Below are positions 1-9,775 of a stretch of 64,000 nt of DNA, in pieces. This DNA comes from Sarocladium kiliense (Eukaryota > Ascomycota > Sordariomycetes > Hypocreales > Sarocladiaceae). The stretch covers positions 1,054,001 through 1,118,000 of the forward strand of contig JAUZTG010000044.1 of the NCBI GenBank assembly GCA_030734395.1. The letters are read 5' to 3'. The number at the start of each line of letters is the position of its first letter. Within the stretch, counting starts at the first letter, position 1. Both the position numbers and the translations under genes were made by a program. The notes below the pieces were generated by a model. That model was not told the DNA's origin. It searched no databases and was given only the letters and a program-made list of their open reading frames with translations.

Positions 1-1513
1 GCTCTGGCTTGCCTAAGCTCAAGGCTTTCTCGAGCATGTTGTAGTCGCTGGGAGGATGGACGAATGACGCTTTGGTGAGTGAGAAGAGGAGCTCGTCATA
101 GGGCTTGAAGGGATTCGAGTGCGCAGTCAACGTCTGCGGCGCCATTGGGTGGACTGAGTTCAAGATGTGAGATTAGTCGGCTGATAGCTGATCGACGTTC
201 AGATCGATACGTACATAACAACTTTGCGGGGACATGGTTCACCAGACTCAATGGAGAGTTGATGAATTGGCAGATGTACTTTGCTGCCGCGGGTTGCGCG
301 AATACATAGGCACATCCAAGCCTACCGCCCCTGCTCACACGCCTGTTAGCCCCATGGGAGTTGAAAGGTGCGGATTCGCAATGACTTACTTATTCGAAAT
401 GTCGATAGCTGCATCGATACTTCTTACCGCATGAACTGCCAGCAGCGGCTCGTCGATCTTCTCACCAGATAGCAGCGAGCTTCTTGAGATCTGTTAGCAG
501 GGATCATGTTGCCAAATATGGGTACTTACTGTTCTGCGATATCGACAATGACCCCTGTGGCACTCGAAGACACGATGTCGACATGTCGATCGTGCGCCAT
601 CCGGTCTTGAAGTCGGCGACTTACAAGCGGTCGGTCAGATTGGCCGCGACTACCATCCTGAGGAGAGAGGCGAATCGCTTCCTCAACAACGGCAGCGAGA
701 AAGCTTTTCTTGACCCATTCGTTCACGAAGACTAGATCTGGAGCATAGGGAGAGCGGCCCCGAAGGGCGAACCGCGCCCTGACCAGCTCCCGTGCTGCAA
801 GCTTGAGATCTGCGTCACGCTCAACGATAGCAATCGTCCGGGTTGAAGGGTCAGAGACGATGTGAGTAGCCAATGGGGCCTCTGTAGAGCCATTTTGAAG
901 AACGGTCAGATGGCGGTAGTTCAGTGTTTCGTCCGTGACTTGATCCCTCGTTGCCAGGAAAATGTCGTAGTCCAGGGCGTTGCTGATCAACTTCAAGACC
1001 AATGCTGGCGCCTCGAGCATGTCTTGTTCAACCTGTGTGAGATGGGCTTGTCAGAGTTCGCTCTCTAGTCACTACATAACACTTTCTGTCAAAGGGCGCA
1101 CGGTTCACGAGTCTCACCTTGACAATGATGCAGTTTCCTGCTGCTAAAGCCGGTACCAGCGCGGAAAGAAGGCTGAACAAGTATGCATGTCGAGCAGCTT
1201 CAACGACCACGATTCCCACAGGCTCTTTGCCGTCTGGAGCGTTGAGCTTGTTTGCGATTCTGTATTCTGCCTTCAGACTGGCTTCATGATCCAAGGCTTC
1301 GTAGGCGTCCCGAATGAGCTTGATGGAAAGCCAGTATTCTGCGGCAACCTCTGCTTTGGAGTGACCAGTGTCTTTGGTGACCGTCGCTTGAATCTCAGAG
1401 CTGTTCTGAGAAATCGCGTCATGCAGCTTTTGCAGTTGCGCCTTTCGAAAGATTGGATTCGACAGCCTGCCGTCCACAGCGGCTGACCTGATCACACTGA
1501 GTGATGCCGACAT
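1..1513 (-). CDS. Aldehyde dehydrogenase-like protein, probably catalytically inactive (3' end off the left edge)
   Basis: The start is the ATG at 1513. Five exons are read: 1513-1118, 1032-530, 482-390, 330-215 and 153 to the edge, with introns of 47-85 nt, all GT-AG. The translated order matches the ALDH superfamily, nearest the class-3 type: an NAD-fold segment (exon 1), the block DADLKLAARELVRARFALRG, then LLSGEKIDEPLLAVHAVRS and the C-terminal NHVPAKLL segment. In exon 2 the catalytic-cysteine block, usually GQxCxAPD, reads GRSPYAPD, so a proline stands where the nucleophilic cysteine should be. The ELGGK glutamate block is also absent (the aligned stretch reads HIVSDPSTRT). The fold looks intact, so this is likely a pseudo-enzyme or a repurposed ALDH and not a broken gene. 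It lies at the start of the aromatic catabolism-like block and shares its promoter region with the 2187 gene. Confidence 0.82.
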
Positions 1514-2186
1514 GATTCCGTCTGTCTATTGCGAACTGGTACGCACTTGGCACTGGTTCTTGGCTTTGATGAGAAGGAGATGATGCCAGAGGTGACCAGA
1601 GATAGCGAGGAACCGGGTGAATATGGACCGAACGCAGCTCTTTCTTGATGGGCTGCTCGAGATACTCCCCAAGACGACTAGTAGGCCAGCTATTTGCTTT
1701 CGAACACGTGAAGATTGGAGAAACAAGGCACGCGTCTCGCCTTCACAACGCTTTTCGGGGTCCTCGTCAAGGGTCTCCGGCACTAACAAGTCGCGACTGG
1801 CCCGATGCATGAAGCCTGGCTTCTCCCCCGCAGTCCCGGCCATCGAGCGGGGCTACCCCAAACCTCCACATTCCCGAAAGAAAGGGGATGTGCCGGATGG
1901 GAAGCTGCGGCATTGTCAGCATGGAATCATGGACGGATCATATGGTGTCGGGATCTCGCGTCCGGACTGTGCGCGGCGTGAGTCGCCGTCTCCTTGATGC
2001 GAAACATGACCAGGCACCCAAGTCGGAGCGTCTGACACCACCCACTCTCTTCCAATCCCACCTAGCCTGGCTGTTGTGCTGAAGCGTGCTTGTACATTAC
2101 ATCTCCCACCGTTCCTCATTTGTGCCTTGCAGCTTCGAAATCAGTAGCAGTACTGGTAATACGACTCCTACTTCATATTCTCAATC
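1514..2186. promoter_or_regulatory. Divergent intergenic region with cluster motif copy A
   Basis: This stretch separates the ALDH-like gene (minus) from the small gene at 2187 (plus). Open frames here overlap on both strands and show no family resemblance. At 1863-1878 the minus strand reads TTCGGGAATGTGGAGG, one of four related copies found in the promoter regions of this block. Confidence 0.5.
1863..1878 (-). promoter_or_regulatory. Cluster motif copy A
   Basis: Reads TTCGGGAATGTGGAGG on the minus strand, 2-nt spacer. About 350 nt from the ALDH-like ATG and 310 nt from the 2187 ATG. Confidence 0.5.
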
Positions 2187-2656
2187 ATGTCGGCCACGAC
2201 GACCATCCAAGCCCAGCCGGCAGTCCTGCAGACGGTCCTCCAAGACTATAGACTTCACCATTCAGAGGCTTCGGGCGATGCTGCAAAGGTAGAATCGTCG
2301 AGATCACTACAAAATACCGCGGCGACATCTCAGCCACCAGCGTGGGATGTCCCTCACCGTCGAGTTCCTCCACACAGACCTACGAACCGTGAGCGAGACC
2401 AGGCCGAAACGTCAGTCTACCTCAACGGCATCGAAAGGACTTTCATCACAACCATGTTCACAGGTTTGTTCATAAACGCGGTAGGTATCTGTCTCCTTCA
2501 GTGTCGTAAAATCGTGACCATGTCAGGTCCATCATTGCGCAATGAGCTAACCTCTGGTTCTTTTGATGGGTGTAGACCGCAGCGAAGGTCTGGCGAGGCA
2601 CAGTCGGGAAATTGAATGGCGACATCTTCCGATACTCTGTGGGAGGCGAGAGGTAG
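2187..2656 (+). CDS. Small orphan protein, 124 aa, two exons
   Basis: Exon 1 is 2187-2480 and exon 2 is 2576-2656. The intron at 2481-2575 begins GTAGGT and ends TGTAG. Splicing joins INA to TAAKVWRGTVGKLNGDIFRY and gives a clean stop at 2654-2656, which the unspliced frame does not. The N-terminal two thirds are polar and probably disordered. The C-terminal part (FITTMFTGLFINATAAKVW) has one short hydrophobic stretch that could be a membrane anchor or an amphipathic helix. I do not recognise a family. It sits inside the catabolic block and shares a motif-bearing promoter region with the ALDH-like gene, so co-regulation is plausible. Confidence 0.55.
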
Positions 2657-2906
2657 ACTGATTCGGGCATTATTATTGGAATTATATACGATCGGAAATA
2701 AAGCAAAATGACTTCTTGTTGCAAAACTACATGCAACATGCCTTGTCGAGATTGTGAGAGGTGGCTATTCCATCTCGTAATCTGCATCCCTACAAACTGG
2801 CCGCAGCTGGTAGCCAATTGTGAAGCAATGCGCGATCCGAAAGCATAAAAAGGTCATTGTGTAAACAAGATGTTTTCTCTATTTTGCGAGAGTTTCTATT
2901 CTCTAC

Positions 2907-3464
2907 CTACTCCGAAGCCTTCACATTCTTCATCCCTCCATAGTCCTCCTTGAGCTCTTCGCCAGCCACGGTGAATGGCTGCACCGGCTGCAGGATATAC
3001 AGCATCCGCGCCCATTCCGTCTTGCTCGTGTTCCTCCACGCATGCATAGTCGCTCTTTGAATGCAAACATCCCCCCGCTTCATTGCCCGTGTCTCTCCAG
3101 AATCCAACACCAGGTCTACCTCGCCTTCGAGGAGGACGCCGTAGTCCAGGCTGACGGTCTGGTGCATGGGGGAGGTGAAATCCGGTGGAATATCAACGTA
3201 TCGAAGAACGGTTCCTTTTGACACTGTGATGCCTGGCGGCTGGTTGAGGTAGTGCTTGTAGACATCGAGGTCTGCCCCATCGGCGAGCTTCGTGGGGAAA
3301 CCCTCCGTGACGTAGGCTTGTGCGAAGAAAGCATCGGTGTCACCCTTTCCCAGAGCATAAAATGGTGCTTTTGAGGATAGCTCGGGCTCCAGAATGGCTT
3401 TGCCTTCCTCGTTGTGTGTAGTGATCAGCCGCTGAGGGTGGCTGAGCTTGCCGTTTAGCGCCAT
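2907..3464 (-). CDS. Small cupin-domain protein, 185 aa
   Basis: A single exon from the ATG at 3464; the same open frame extends 33 nt upstream but only to a GTG. The C-terminal half (about residues 85-170) is a one-domain cupin. The first motif reads SPMHQTVSLDYGVLLEGEV and the second RGDVCIQRATMHAWRNTS. Motif 1 keeps one histidine and the glutamate but lacks the usual HxH pair, so metal binding may be atypical. Small fungal cupins of this kind are usually annotated only by domain; possible roles include decarboxylase, isomerase or dioxygenase of an aromatic or keto acid. It is divergent from the fumarylacetoacetase gene at 3997, and motif copy B lies between them. Confidence 0.85.
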   Translation of the reverse strand: MALNGKLSHPQRLITTHNEEGKAILEPELSSKAPFYALGKGDTDAFFAQAYVTEGFPTKLADGADLDVYKHYLNQPPGITVSKGTVLRYVDIPPDFTSPMHQTVSLDYGVLLEGEVDLVLDSGETRAMKRGDVCIQRATMHAWRNTSKTEWARMLYILQPVQPFTVAGEELKEDYGGMKNVKASE

Positions 3465-3996
3465 GATTGTATAAGTGAGACCTTGCCTCTCGTCCACGAA
3501 CTTGTTTCTCTTTGTAGGTCGAAGTTCCGTCCTTGACTTGCAATTGAGAGAGAAGGAATCTGCAAAGCTGTCTTGACGTTTTGTGCCCGTTCCTTGTAGA
3601 ATTGGAGGTTTGCACCTAAATCGTGTCAGGTGCTTGTCGCTCAGACCATTGTTGCTTATCCCCGCTGTTCGGGATGTGGAGGCGGGTGATGATCATGAGG
3701 GGAAGGGAAGGGGATCTCGGGGACCCTCCAGGCCCGGAACGGGTTTCGCGATGATGGAAAGGCAGATATGGTAAGTCAAAGGCGGCCGAAGAAACTGCGG
3801 CACCTTTACCGGCAAAAGACGACAGGACTATCGTGGAATACCTTGCCATATTGGCCTCTGTGCATCTGGACGACCATCGCAACATTGCCCAGCATCTCGA
3901 CTACAGCCGTCCTTGGATTTGACGAAAGCCTGAAGACAAGAAGAAGATACTCCAGTCAATACACTTAACAGATAATCAGAGGCTTCCATCGCTCAA
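3465..3996. promoter_or_regulatory. Divergent promoter of cupin and FAH genes with cluster motif copy B
   Basis: At 3668-3682 the plus strand reads TTCGGGATGTGGAGG. It lies within a 19-mer (3664-3682) repeated exactly at 9395-9413. GGGG/CCCC-rich stretches flank the site. Confidence 0.55.
3668..3682 (+). promoter_or_regulatory. Cluster motif copy B
   Basis: Reads TTCGGGATGTGGAGG, 1-nt spacer. It is between the cupin and FAH genes, and the extended 19-mer is shared with copy D. Confidence 0.55.
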
Positions 3997-5388
3997 ATGT
4001 CTGGAACATACGAGCATCACTTTTCTGAACGCAACATCCCATTCGGGATCGCGTCTTCGGCATTTCACACTCGACCGCAGGCCGTCACCCGTCTTGCGAA
4101 CTCGGTCGTCTTCCTCAGCGACTGTCAAGCCGCCGGGCTTTTTGACAGCGTTGCGGCCTTGCCCAAAGATGTGTTTTCCGAGCCAACATTGAATACTTTC
4201 GCTTCACTGCAGACAACTGTCCGCAGCCAGGTCCGAGATGTATTACAGAGGACTTTCCAAGAGAGCAATGGTCAGCTTGAGTCATCCAAACTACCAGCTG
4301 GGAGTTATGAGGCTGTTGACAAGGTTACTCTTCATATGCCAGTAGCAGTGTCGGATTTTGTCGGTCAGTGTCTTCGACTTTCTGGGATCGCACTGATGAG
4401 AGGCCCGCCCCAGTGTAGCAGCAATCTGACTTAGATACAGACTTCTCATGCTCACTTGATCATGTCAAGAACGCCGGCCGAATCATCATCAACGACGAGC
4501 GACCGCCGCCTGCGTTCTTCAATCTGCCCATTGGATACCAAGGTCGAGCCAGTTCCATTGTCGTCTCTGGCACAGACATTCAGCGGCCTGCCGGCCAGTA
4601 TCGTGACCGGACAGCGGAGGATCCTCCGAATGGAGGCCCAAAGCCAGTCGTGTACGCCCCATCAGCAGCATGCGACTATGAGATGGAATTTGCTGCCATC
4701 ATTGGAAAGCCTCTGCCAATGAACATGCCACTTAAAGCGACCGAGGTGGACGAGCACATCTTCGGCTTTGTTCTGTTGAACGATTGGAGCGGTAAGTTGA
4801 TTCTGGCTCTGGAAAATGACTTCTGTTCTAACACCCATTGCAGCTCGAGACATCCAAGGCTTTGAAATGATGCCGCTGGGCCCTCTCAATGGCAAGAACT
4901 TTGGAACCACAGTATCCCCGTGGGTTGTCACACCGGAAGCTTTACAGCCTTTCAAGACCACAGGCCAAAAGTCAACGCTCAAACTTCCGCAATATCTACA
5001 GGATCCAGAAAGCCAGACTTATGATATCGACATGCAAGTGGAGATAGTCGCAGGCGATCAAAGCACTGTTGCCGGTCGCTCCCGTTTGCAAAGTCTTTAT
5101 TGGTCTGTACGACAAATGATTGCGCATGTTGCGAGCGCTGGAAGCGCCTTGCGAACTGGAGACATCATGGCGACGGGGACGGTGACTGGGCCCGAGGAGG
5201 GCGAAATGGGGTGCCTTCTTGAGGTGACTGAAGGTGGCAAACGGCCTTTAAAATTGCAAGATGGCAGCGAAAGGAGGTTCCTACAGGATGGGGACGTGGT
5301 TAGAATGACTGCAGTGGCTGGTAGAAAGGATTCTGGCGTTGGATTTGGAGAATGTGTTGGCAGGCTTGTACCCGCTCGGTCAACATGA
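3997..5388 (+). CDS. Fumarylacetoacetase (FAH), 420 aa
   Basis: Exons are 3997-4363, 4441-4791 and 4844-5388, with GT-AG introns of 77 and 52 nt; the spliced length of 420 aa is the family norm. Known FAH hydrolyses fumarylacetoacetate to fumarate and acetoacetate, the last step of tyrosine/homogentisate breakdown. The order of conserved blocks is right: DFSCSLDHVKNAG (metal-ligand Asp and catalytic His), NLPIGYQGRASSIVVSGT, CDYEMEFAA (paired Glu ligands), HIFGFVLLNDWSARDIQGFE (Asp ligand) and GTTVSPWVV. The C-terminus carries GDIMATGTVTGPE and FLQDGDVV. No homogentisate dioxygenase or maleylacetoacetate isomerase is visible nearby, but a LigB dioxygenase is, so this copy may serve a different ring-cleavage product. 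A paralogue in the main tyrosine pathway is likely elsewhere in the genome (inference). Confidence 0.94.
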
Positions 5389-6001
5389 GCAAGCCACGGA
5401 TCTTTCAAAAGATCACACGTTTCTGGTCCCGAATTTCTAAGGACTCAACCATATCCCAATATTACAAATTAGAGATGGACTAGAGGATTTGCCATAACTG
5501 CACATGTGGTTGATGCTCTTTGGGTTTCCAAACTGAATGAATACTCTCACGAGTGAGCACATTGATCCATGCATGAGTCGAACCACGTTACAGTGAGCTC
5601 GGACATGTAGTGATATCACCGACAGGAACTACTCCAACGCCTCGGGATGAGGATATCCTCGATTCTCCACACGTAGCTATAACACTCCTCCAGCAGCCAT
5701 TCTGCAACAGCTCTTGCATTGCCCCTCGCCGCGAGTCGGCTTTCGGGTCATGCGGAGGCGGGGGGCCCTCGCGGGATGGTGTATACGTTAGTGCGCCCGA
5801 GGGAAAGCAGGGGCGTGGCTACGGCTGAGCTACCCCGATTGTTGGTCATCTTCTTTTTCTTTGCGAGACCTTAATGTACTCTTTCGACTTCCTCGATTGG
5901 ATTTTGAACTCATTTGGCCTAACTTTCTCCTTCTGTATGTGTGAAAGTTCAACTACGGCTCAGTTTACCATCTTATTCCCACGTCCGAGTCGCATTACAC
6001 A
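5389..6001. promoter_or_regulatory. Intergenic region with cluster motif copy C upstream of the CocE-type gene
   Basis: No gene is seen here. At 5742-5758 the plus strand reads TTCGGGTCATGCGGAGG, the same two half-sites as the other copies but with a 3-nt spacer. It lies about 245 nt upstream of the ATG at 6002. Confidence 0.5.
5742..5758 (+). promoter_or_regulatory. Cluster motif copy C
   Basis: Reads TTCGGGTCATGCGGAGG, 3-nt spacer, upstream of the CocE-type hydrolase gene. Confidence 0.45.
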
Positions 6002-7940
6002 ATGCCGAACAAGATACAAGACTTACACACCGTCGATGATTCGACATACCCCTACGTTTTTGAACAGAATGCCACTGTTCAGATTCGGAATGGAGGTGGC
6101 CTGGTCCGCTGCAACGTTTACCGTCCAAAGACTACAGACGCAGTTCCTGTCCTGGTTACTTACGGACCTTATGGCAAAGACCTCCATTACAAGGAGTAAG
6201 TATGGTGACAGCAGACCTTTCTCCGCCTGCCTTCAGTGGCATACAAATGATCCAATCGAATTGCTGATCTGTTATATAGCTTCATCCCAAAATTCGCCGA
6301 GGTCAACCCTGCGCACAAGTCTGATCATTCCGCGTGGGAGACTCCGGATCCTGGCTTCTGGACTAGCAAAGGTTATGCTGTAGTGCGAGCGGATGAGCGA
6401 GGCCTTGGCCAATCCCCTGGTATTCTGGACACCATGTCACGAGGAACAAGCGATGCTTTCTTCGATGTTATTGAGTGGGCCGCTGAACAGAGTTGGTCCT
6501 CTGGAAAAGTTGGCCTGCTGGGCATTAGCTACTACGCCGGAAGCCAGTGGCGAGTTGCCGCACGGAAGCCTAAAGGTCTCTGTGCCATCATCCCATGGGA
6601 AGGAATGTCAGATTACTATCGAGATCGTTGCCGCCATGGTGGCATCTTGTCAAACAACTTTATCAGGTTCTGGTGGAACAGACAAGTCATTACGAACCAG
6701 TATGGACGACCTGGACGCACAGCCTCAAATTGGGGCCCCGATACCATCGAGGGTGATTTGTCTGACGAGGAGCTGAAGGCGAATCGTCGAGATCAGACCG
6801 AGGATAACCAGGCGTACCGCTACCGAGACGAGCCGTACTATGCGTCCAGAGAGTACGATATGGCTGACATCGAGGTCCCATTGCTATCTGTTGGCAACTG
6901 GGGAGGCATTCTACTTCACCTGAGGGGCAACATCGAGGGCTACACGCACGCCAGCTCCAAGTTTAAGTACCTGCGTATGATCACTGGACGGCATGATCTG
7001 CCCTTCTACTACGACGAAGAGGTTGAAGTTCAACGGAGCTTCCTCGACGCCTTCCTCAAAGGTGACGATCGCGTTGGCTGGTCCCAGCCAGGCAAAGTCT
7101 CTCCAGTCAGCCTTATCCTGCGAAAAGGCAACGTGGGTTTCGACGACGCGAAGGCGGAAGCAGTATACGAGAGGCGCGAAGAGACTGAGTGGCCTATCGC
7201 TCGGACTCAGTACACAAAGTACTTTTTGAGTTCGAATGACATGCTGCTAAGCCCCAAACCATTGGATAGCCAGGACCAGCTGCGGAAATTGAGCTATCGG
7301 GCCTTGGGAACAATGGATAAGCCCGAGCTGCTCCAGTTCACTACGGCGCCGTTCGAGACGGAGACGGAAATTACGGGTCATCTCGTTGCACATCTCAATG
7401 TATCGGTGACTGCTGACCCGGGCGAGATTACACCCAGCGACATCGACCTCTTCGTCACTGTGAGGTACATCGGACCAGATGGAAAGGAAGTCTTCTACAC
7501 CGGCACCGCAGGAGATCCTGTTCCATTGACTAAGGGATGGCTCCGAGTCTCTATGCGAAAAGTCAACACGGAGCATCATAAGCACAGACCCTGGCTTCCT
7601 CACCGAGACTATACCAGCAAGGACGTGCTTCCAGTCATCCCTGGCGATGTGTACCCTGTGGACATTGAGGTATGGGCAACGAATGTCATCGCCGAGAAAG
7701 GTGGTAGAATCGTCTTTGAGGTGTCATCAGGCGACACGCAGGGATCGGGGATCTTTTTGCACAATGATGAGAAAGACAGGTATGTCCGATTGAACCCCAG
7801 TGGATGTAAAGCGCCCAATCTAATCATTACTCTTCTTTCTCAGATCACCTGAAGTCTTCAAAGGAACGAACAACATCCATTTCGGTCCAAAGTTTGAGAA
7901 CTATCTGACCCTCCCGATCATCCCTAGCAAGGCAGAATGA
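6002..7940 (+). CDS. CocE/NonD-family alpha/beta hydrolase (peptidase S15-like), 596 aa
   Basis: Exons are 6002-6195, 6280-7779 and 7844-7940; both introns are GT-AG and restore one frame of 596 aa. The family comprises serine hydrolases such as bacterial cocaine esterase, glutaryl-7-ACA acylases and X-Pro dipeptidyl peptidases. The N-terminal block (VRCNVYRPKTTDAVPVLVTY) is followed by WTSKGYAVVRADERGLGQSPG and the nucleophile elbow GISYYAG. The acid is probably in TPSDIDLF and the histidine in GRHDLPFYYDEE, though His assignment is less sure. The C-terminal part from about residue 370 has the jelly-roll-like segment typical of the family. Fungal members of this size are common and mostly uncharacterised. 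In this block it could release an aromatic acid or amine from an ester or amide (inference). Confidence 0.9.
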
Positions 7941-8157
7941 GTGTTTTCAGAGCCCGTGAAGGCTCGGTAAGAGGACGTAGACACCCATAGACTAGCTACA
8001 GTTTCATGAATCGTTATTGAACTCTAGAATCTCGATGTACGTGAAGTGATGTAGAGGTCGAAGCACATGATATTTATATGGCCCAATGAAACACGTGTGG
8101 TGATAGGCGACTTAACACTGAACTCATGAATTGAACTTAAATAGAACACGAAACCTA

Positions 8158-9175
8158 TTATGCTGCGATGGCCCGTGACTTTGGCCAAGCACCAAAAACA
8201 CACTGACTGTTGCACATGTTGGTCAACTCCCAATCCTCCACAACCAAATCACCGTTTGTGCCCTCATCCTCCTCGTCACCCACAGCACCAGCAACAAACA
8301 TAGCTGCCATGAAATGATCATCCGTGGCGTGCGCGTCGCGGTATAGAGGGTGCTTCATCAAGCGCGTCATTGCCCGTCGTAGTGCTGGACCCGAGTTATT
8401 CCTGATGACATCCTCAAAGGCCTGGCGGAACTCCAGGGCCCATGCCTCAGGCGGCGTCTCTTGTGCGAAGTTGTCTGAGAACCGAATCATCGGCAGCCAA
8501 TAGTTGCGGTACAGGTTGTGCACGGCACCGCCAGACCCAATGATGAGGTAGTTCTCTTTGCGCAGAGGACGCAAAGCGCTGCCGACTTTGACGTGGAAGT
8601 GCGGATCATAGCGACCGTTCATAGAAATGAGGGTTGTGGGAGGACACCCATTAGGGAACATGCGGATGAGAATCAGATATGTATCGTGGATCCAGTCGAA
8701 CGTCGGGTGTCCTGAAGCGTTGATGCCGGAGTCTCGAAGCATGGAGATGCATCGCTCTGCGGTCTCGAGGTCGGGATTGAGTTGGTAGTCAACGTATTTG
8801 CTCGGGTGGACGAAGGCGACAGGTGACTTGGCGGGCTTCGGATTCGTAGCAACGTGGATCTCATCACCCGATGCATCCCAGTGGGCGCCCTTTGTATTGG
8901 GATTCGTGTCAGTGAGACTCTGGGATGAGTTTTGAACTTTTGCTTACCATCATGATGACACCCTTGATGTTATTTGCAAGGGCTTCATCCCCAGCCTTCT
9001 TCCAGTATGTAGCCGACTGGGACTCCTCGCCCAGCATCATGGTGGAGCCATGGGAGAAGAAATACACGGGGGTAATGGACGAAGCTATAGATCTCTCACC
9101 ATGATTAGCAAGGTCTGTGTGGTAGAAGGTGATGAAGACGAGGATCTTTCGACAGGAAGGAGAAGACTTACACAT
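8158..9175 (-). CDS. LigB-type class III extradiol ring-cleavage dioxygenase, 290 aa
   Basis: Exons are 9175-9172, 9084-8948 and 8889-8158. The first coding exon is only ATGT, followed by GTAAGT; joining it to CTTCGTCC gives MSSSITPVYFFSHGST. Spliced length is 290 aa, usual for the DODA/LigB superfamily. Conserved histidines are visible in SHGST near the N-terminus, GAHWDASG at about 50, TFDWIHDTYLILIRMFPNG at about 115, and IIGSGGAVHNL, the last being the typical catalytic histidine block. These enzymes open catechols next to the diol using Fe(II), or are Zn-containing relatives such as DOPA dioxygenases. It is the only ring-opening enzyme seen in the block and shares a promoter region with the 9776 regulator. 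The natural substrate cannot be read from the sequence. Confidence 0.92.
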
Positions 9176-9775
9176 TGTTACAGTTGCGTCGTCGCCAATT
9201 GCTACAGACCTTACTTACGGTAGCGAAGCAAGACCTGGACTTGACCTTAGCTGGCAGTTGCAGCAGTGAAGTAGAACAAACTCGAATTTCGATCTTTCGC
9301 TAATACTAGACAAGTCATCTCCAACAGTAAACGTGAGTCCGAATGGATGAAAAGACGCGTACTACCCCCAATGTTGTGGATCGGGCTTGGGGAGGCTGTT
9401 CGGGATGTGGAGGGTCGCGAACTACCCCAGTCGCCATGCAACCCCAGGTCATTTTTTTAAGGTGCATCAGATACGGAGTAGTTCGAACCTAATGCTGATA
9501 GCTAACTAATTAATTCCAGCACTCATCAAGTGGCGCTGTGGGGGATCCAGCTTCTCCAACCCCGGGTCGGGTCGGCAATCATCCCCGCGTCTCGCTCTTC
9601 GGTCTTCGCCTCTTCTCCGCATCACCCCAGAGTCTTGTATTCCTTCGCCCACTTCTCCCGATAATCTCTTAGCTTTGGGAACTTCCCGAGATCATTCCTC
9701 CTCCGCCCTTCCGCATCACCCACGACTCGGGATCCGCTGTGCCAGCTGTGCTCTGTCGGAAGGCTCAATCCCACT
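9176..9775. promoter_or_regulatory. Divergent promoter of dioxygenase and regulator genes with cluster motif copy D
   Basis: At 9399-9413 the plus strand reads TTCGGGATGTGGAGG, within the 19-mer at 9395-9413 that is identical to the one at 3664-3682. CCCGGGTCGGGTCGGCA follows at about 9559. No ORF of note is present. Confidence 0.55.
9399..9413 (+). promoter_or_regulatory. Cluster motif copy D
   Basis: Reads TTCGGGATGTGGAGG, 1-nt spacer, between the LigB dioxygenase and the C2H2/Zn2Cys6 regulator. Confidence 0.55.

Noticed and set aside
1617..1997. 126-codon plus-strand open frame upstream of the small gene
   Set aside because: Overlaps an opposite frame, has no domain and lies in a promoter region containing motif copy A.
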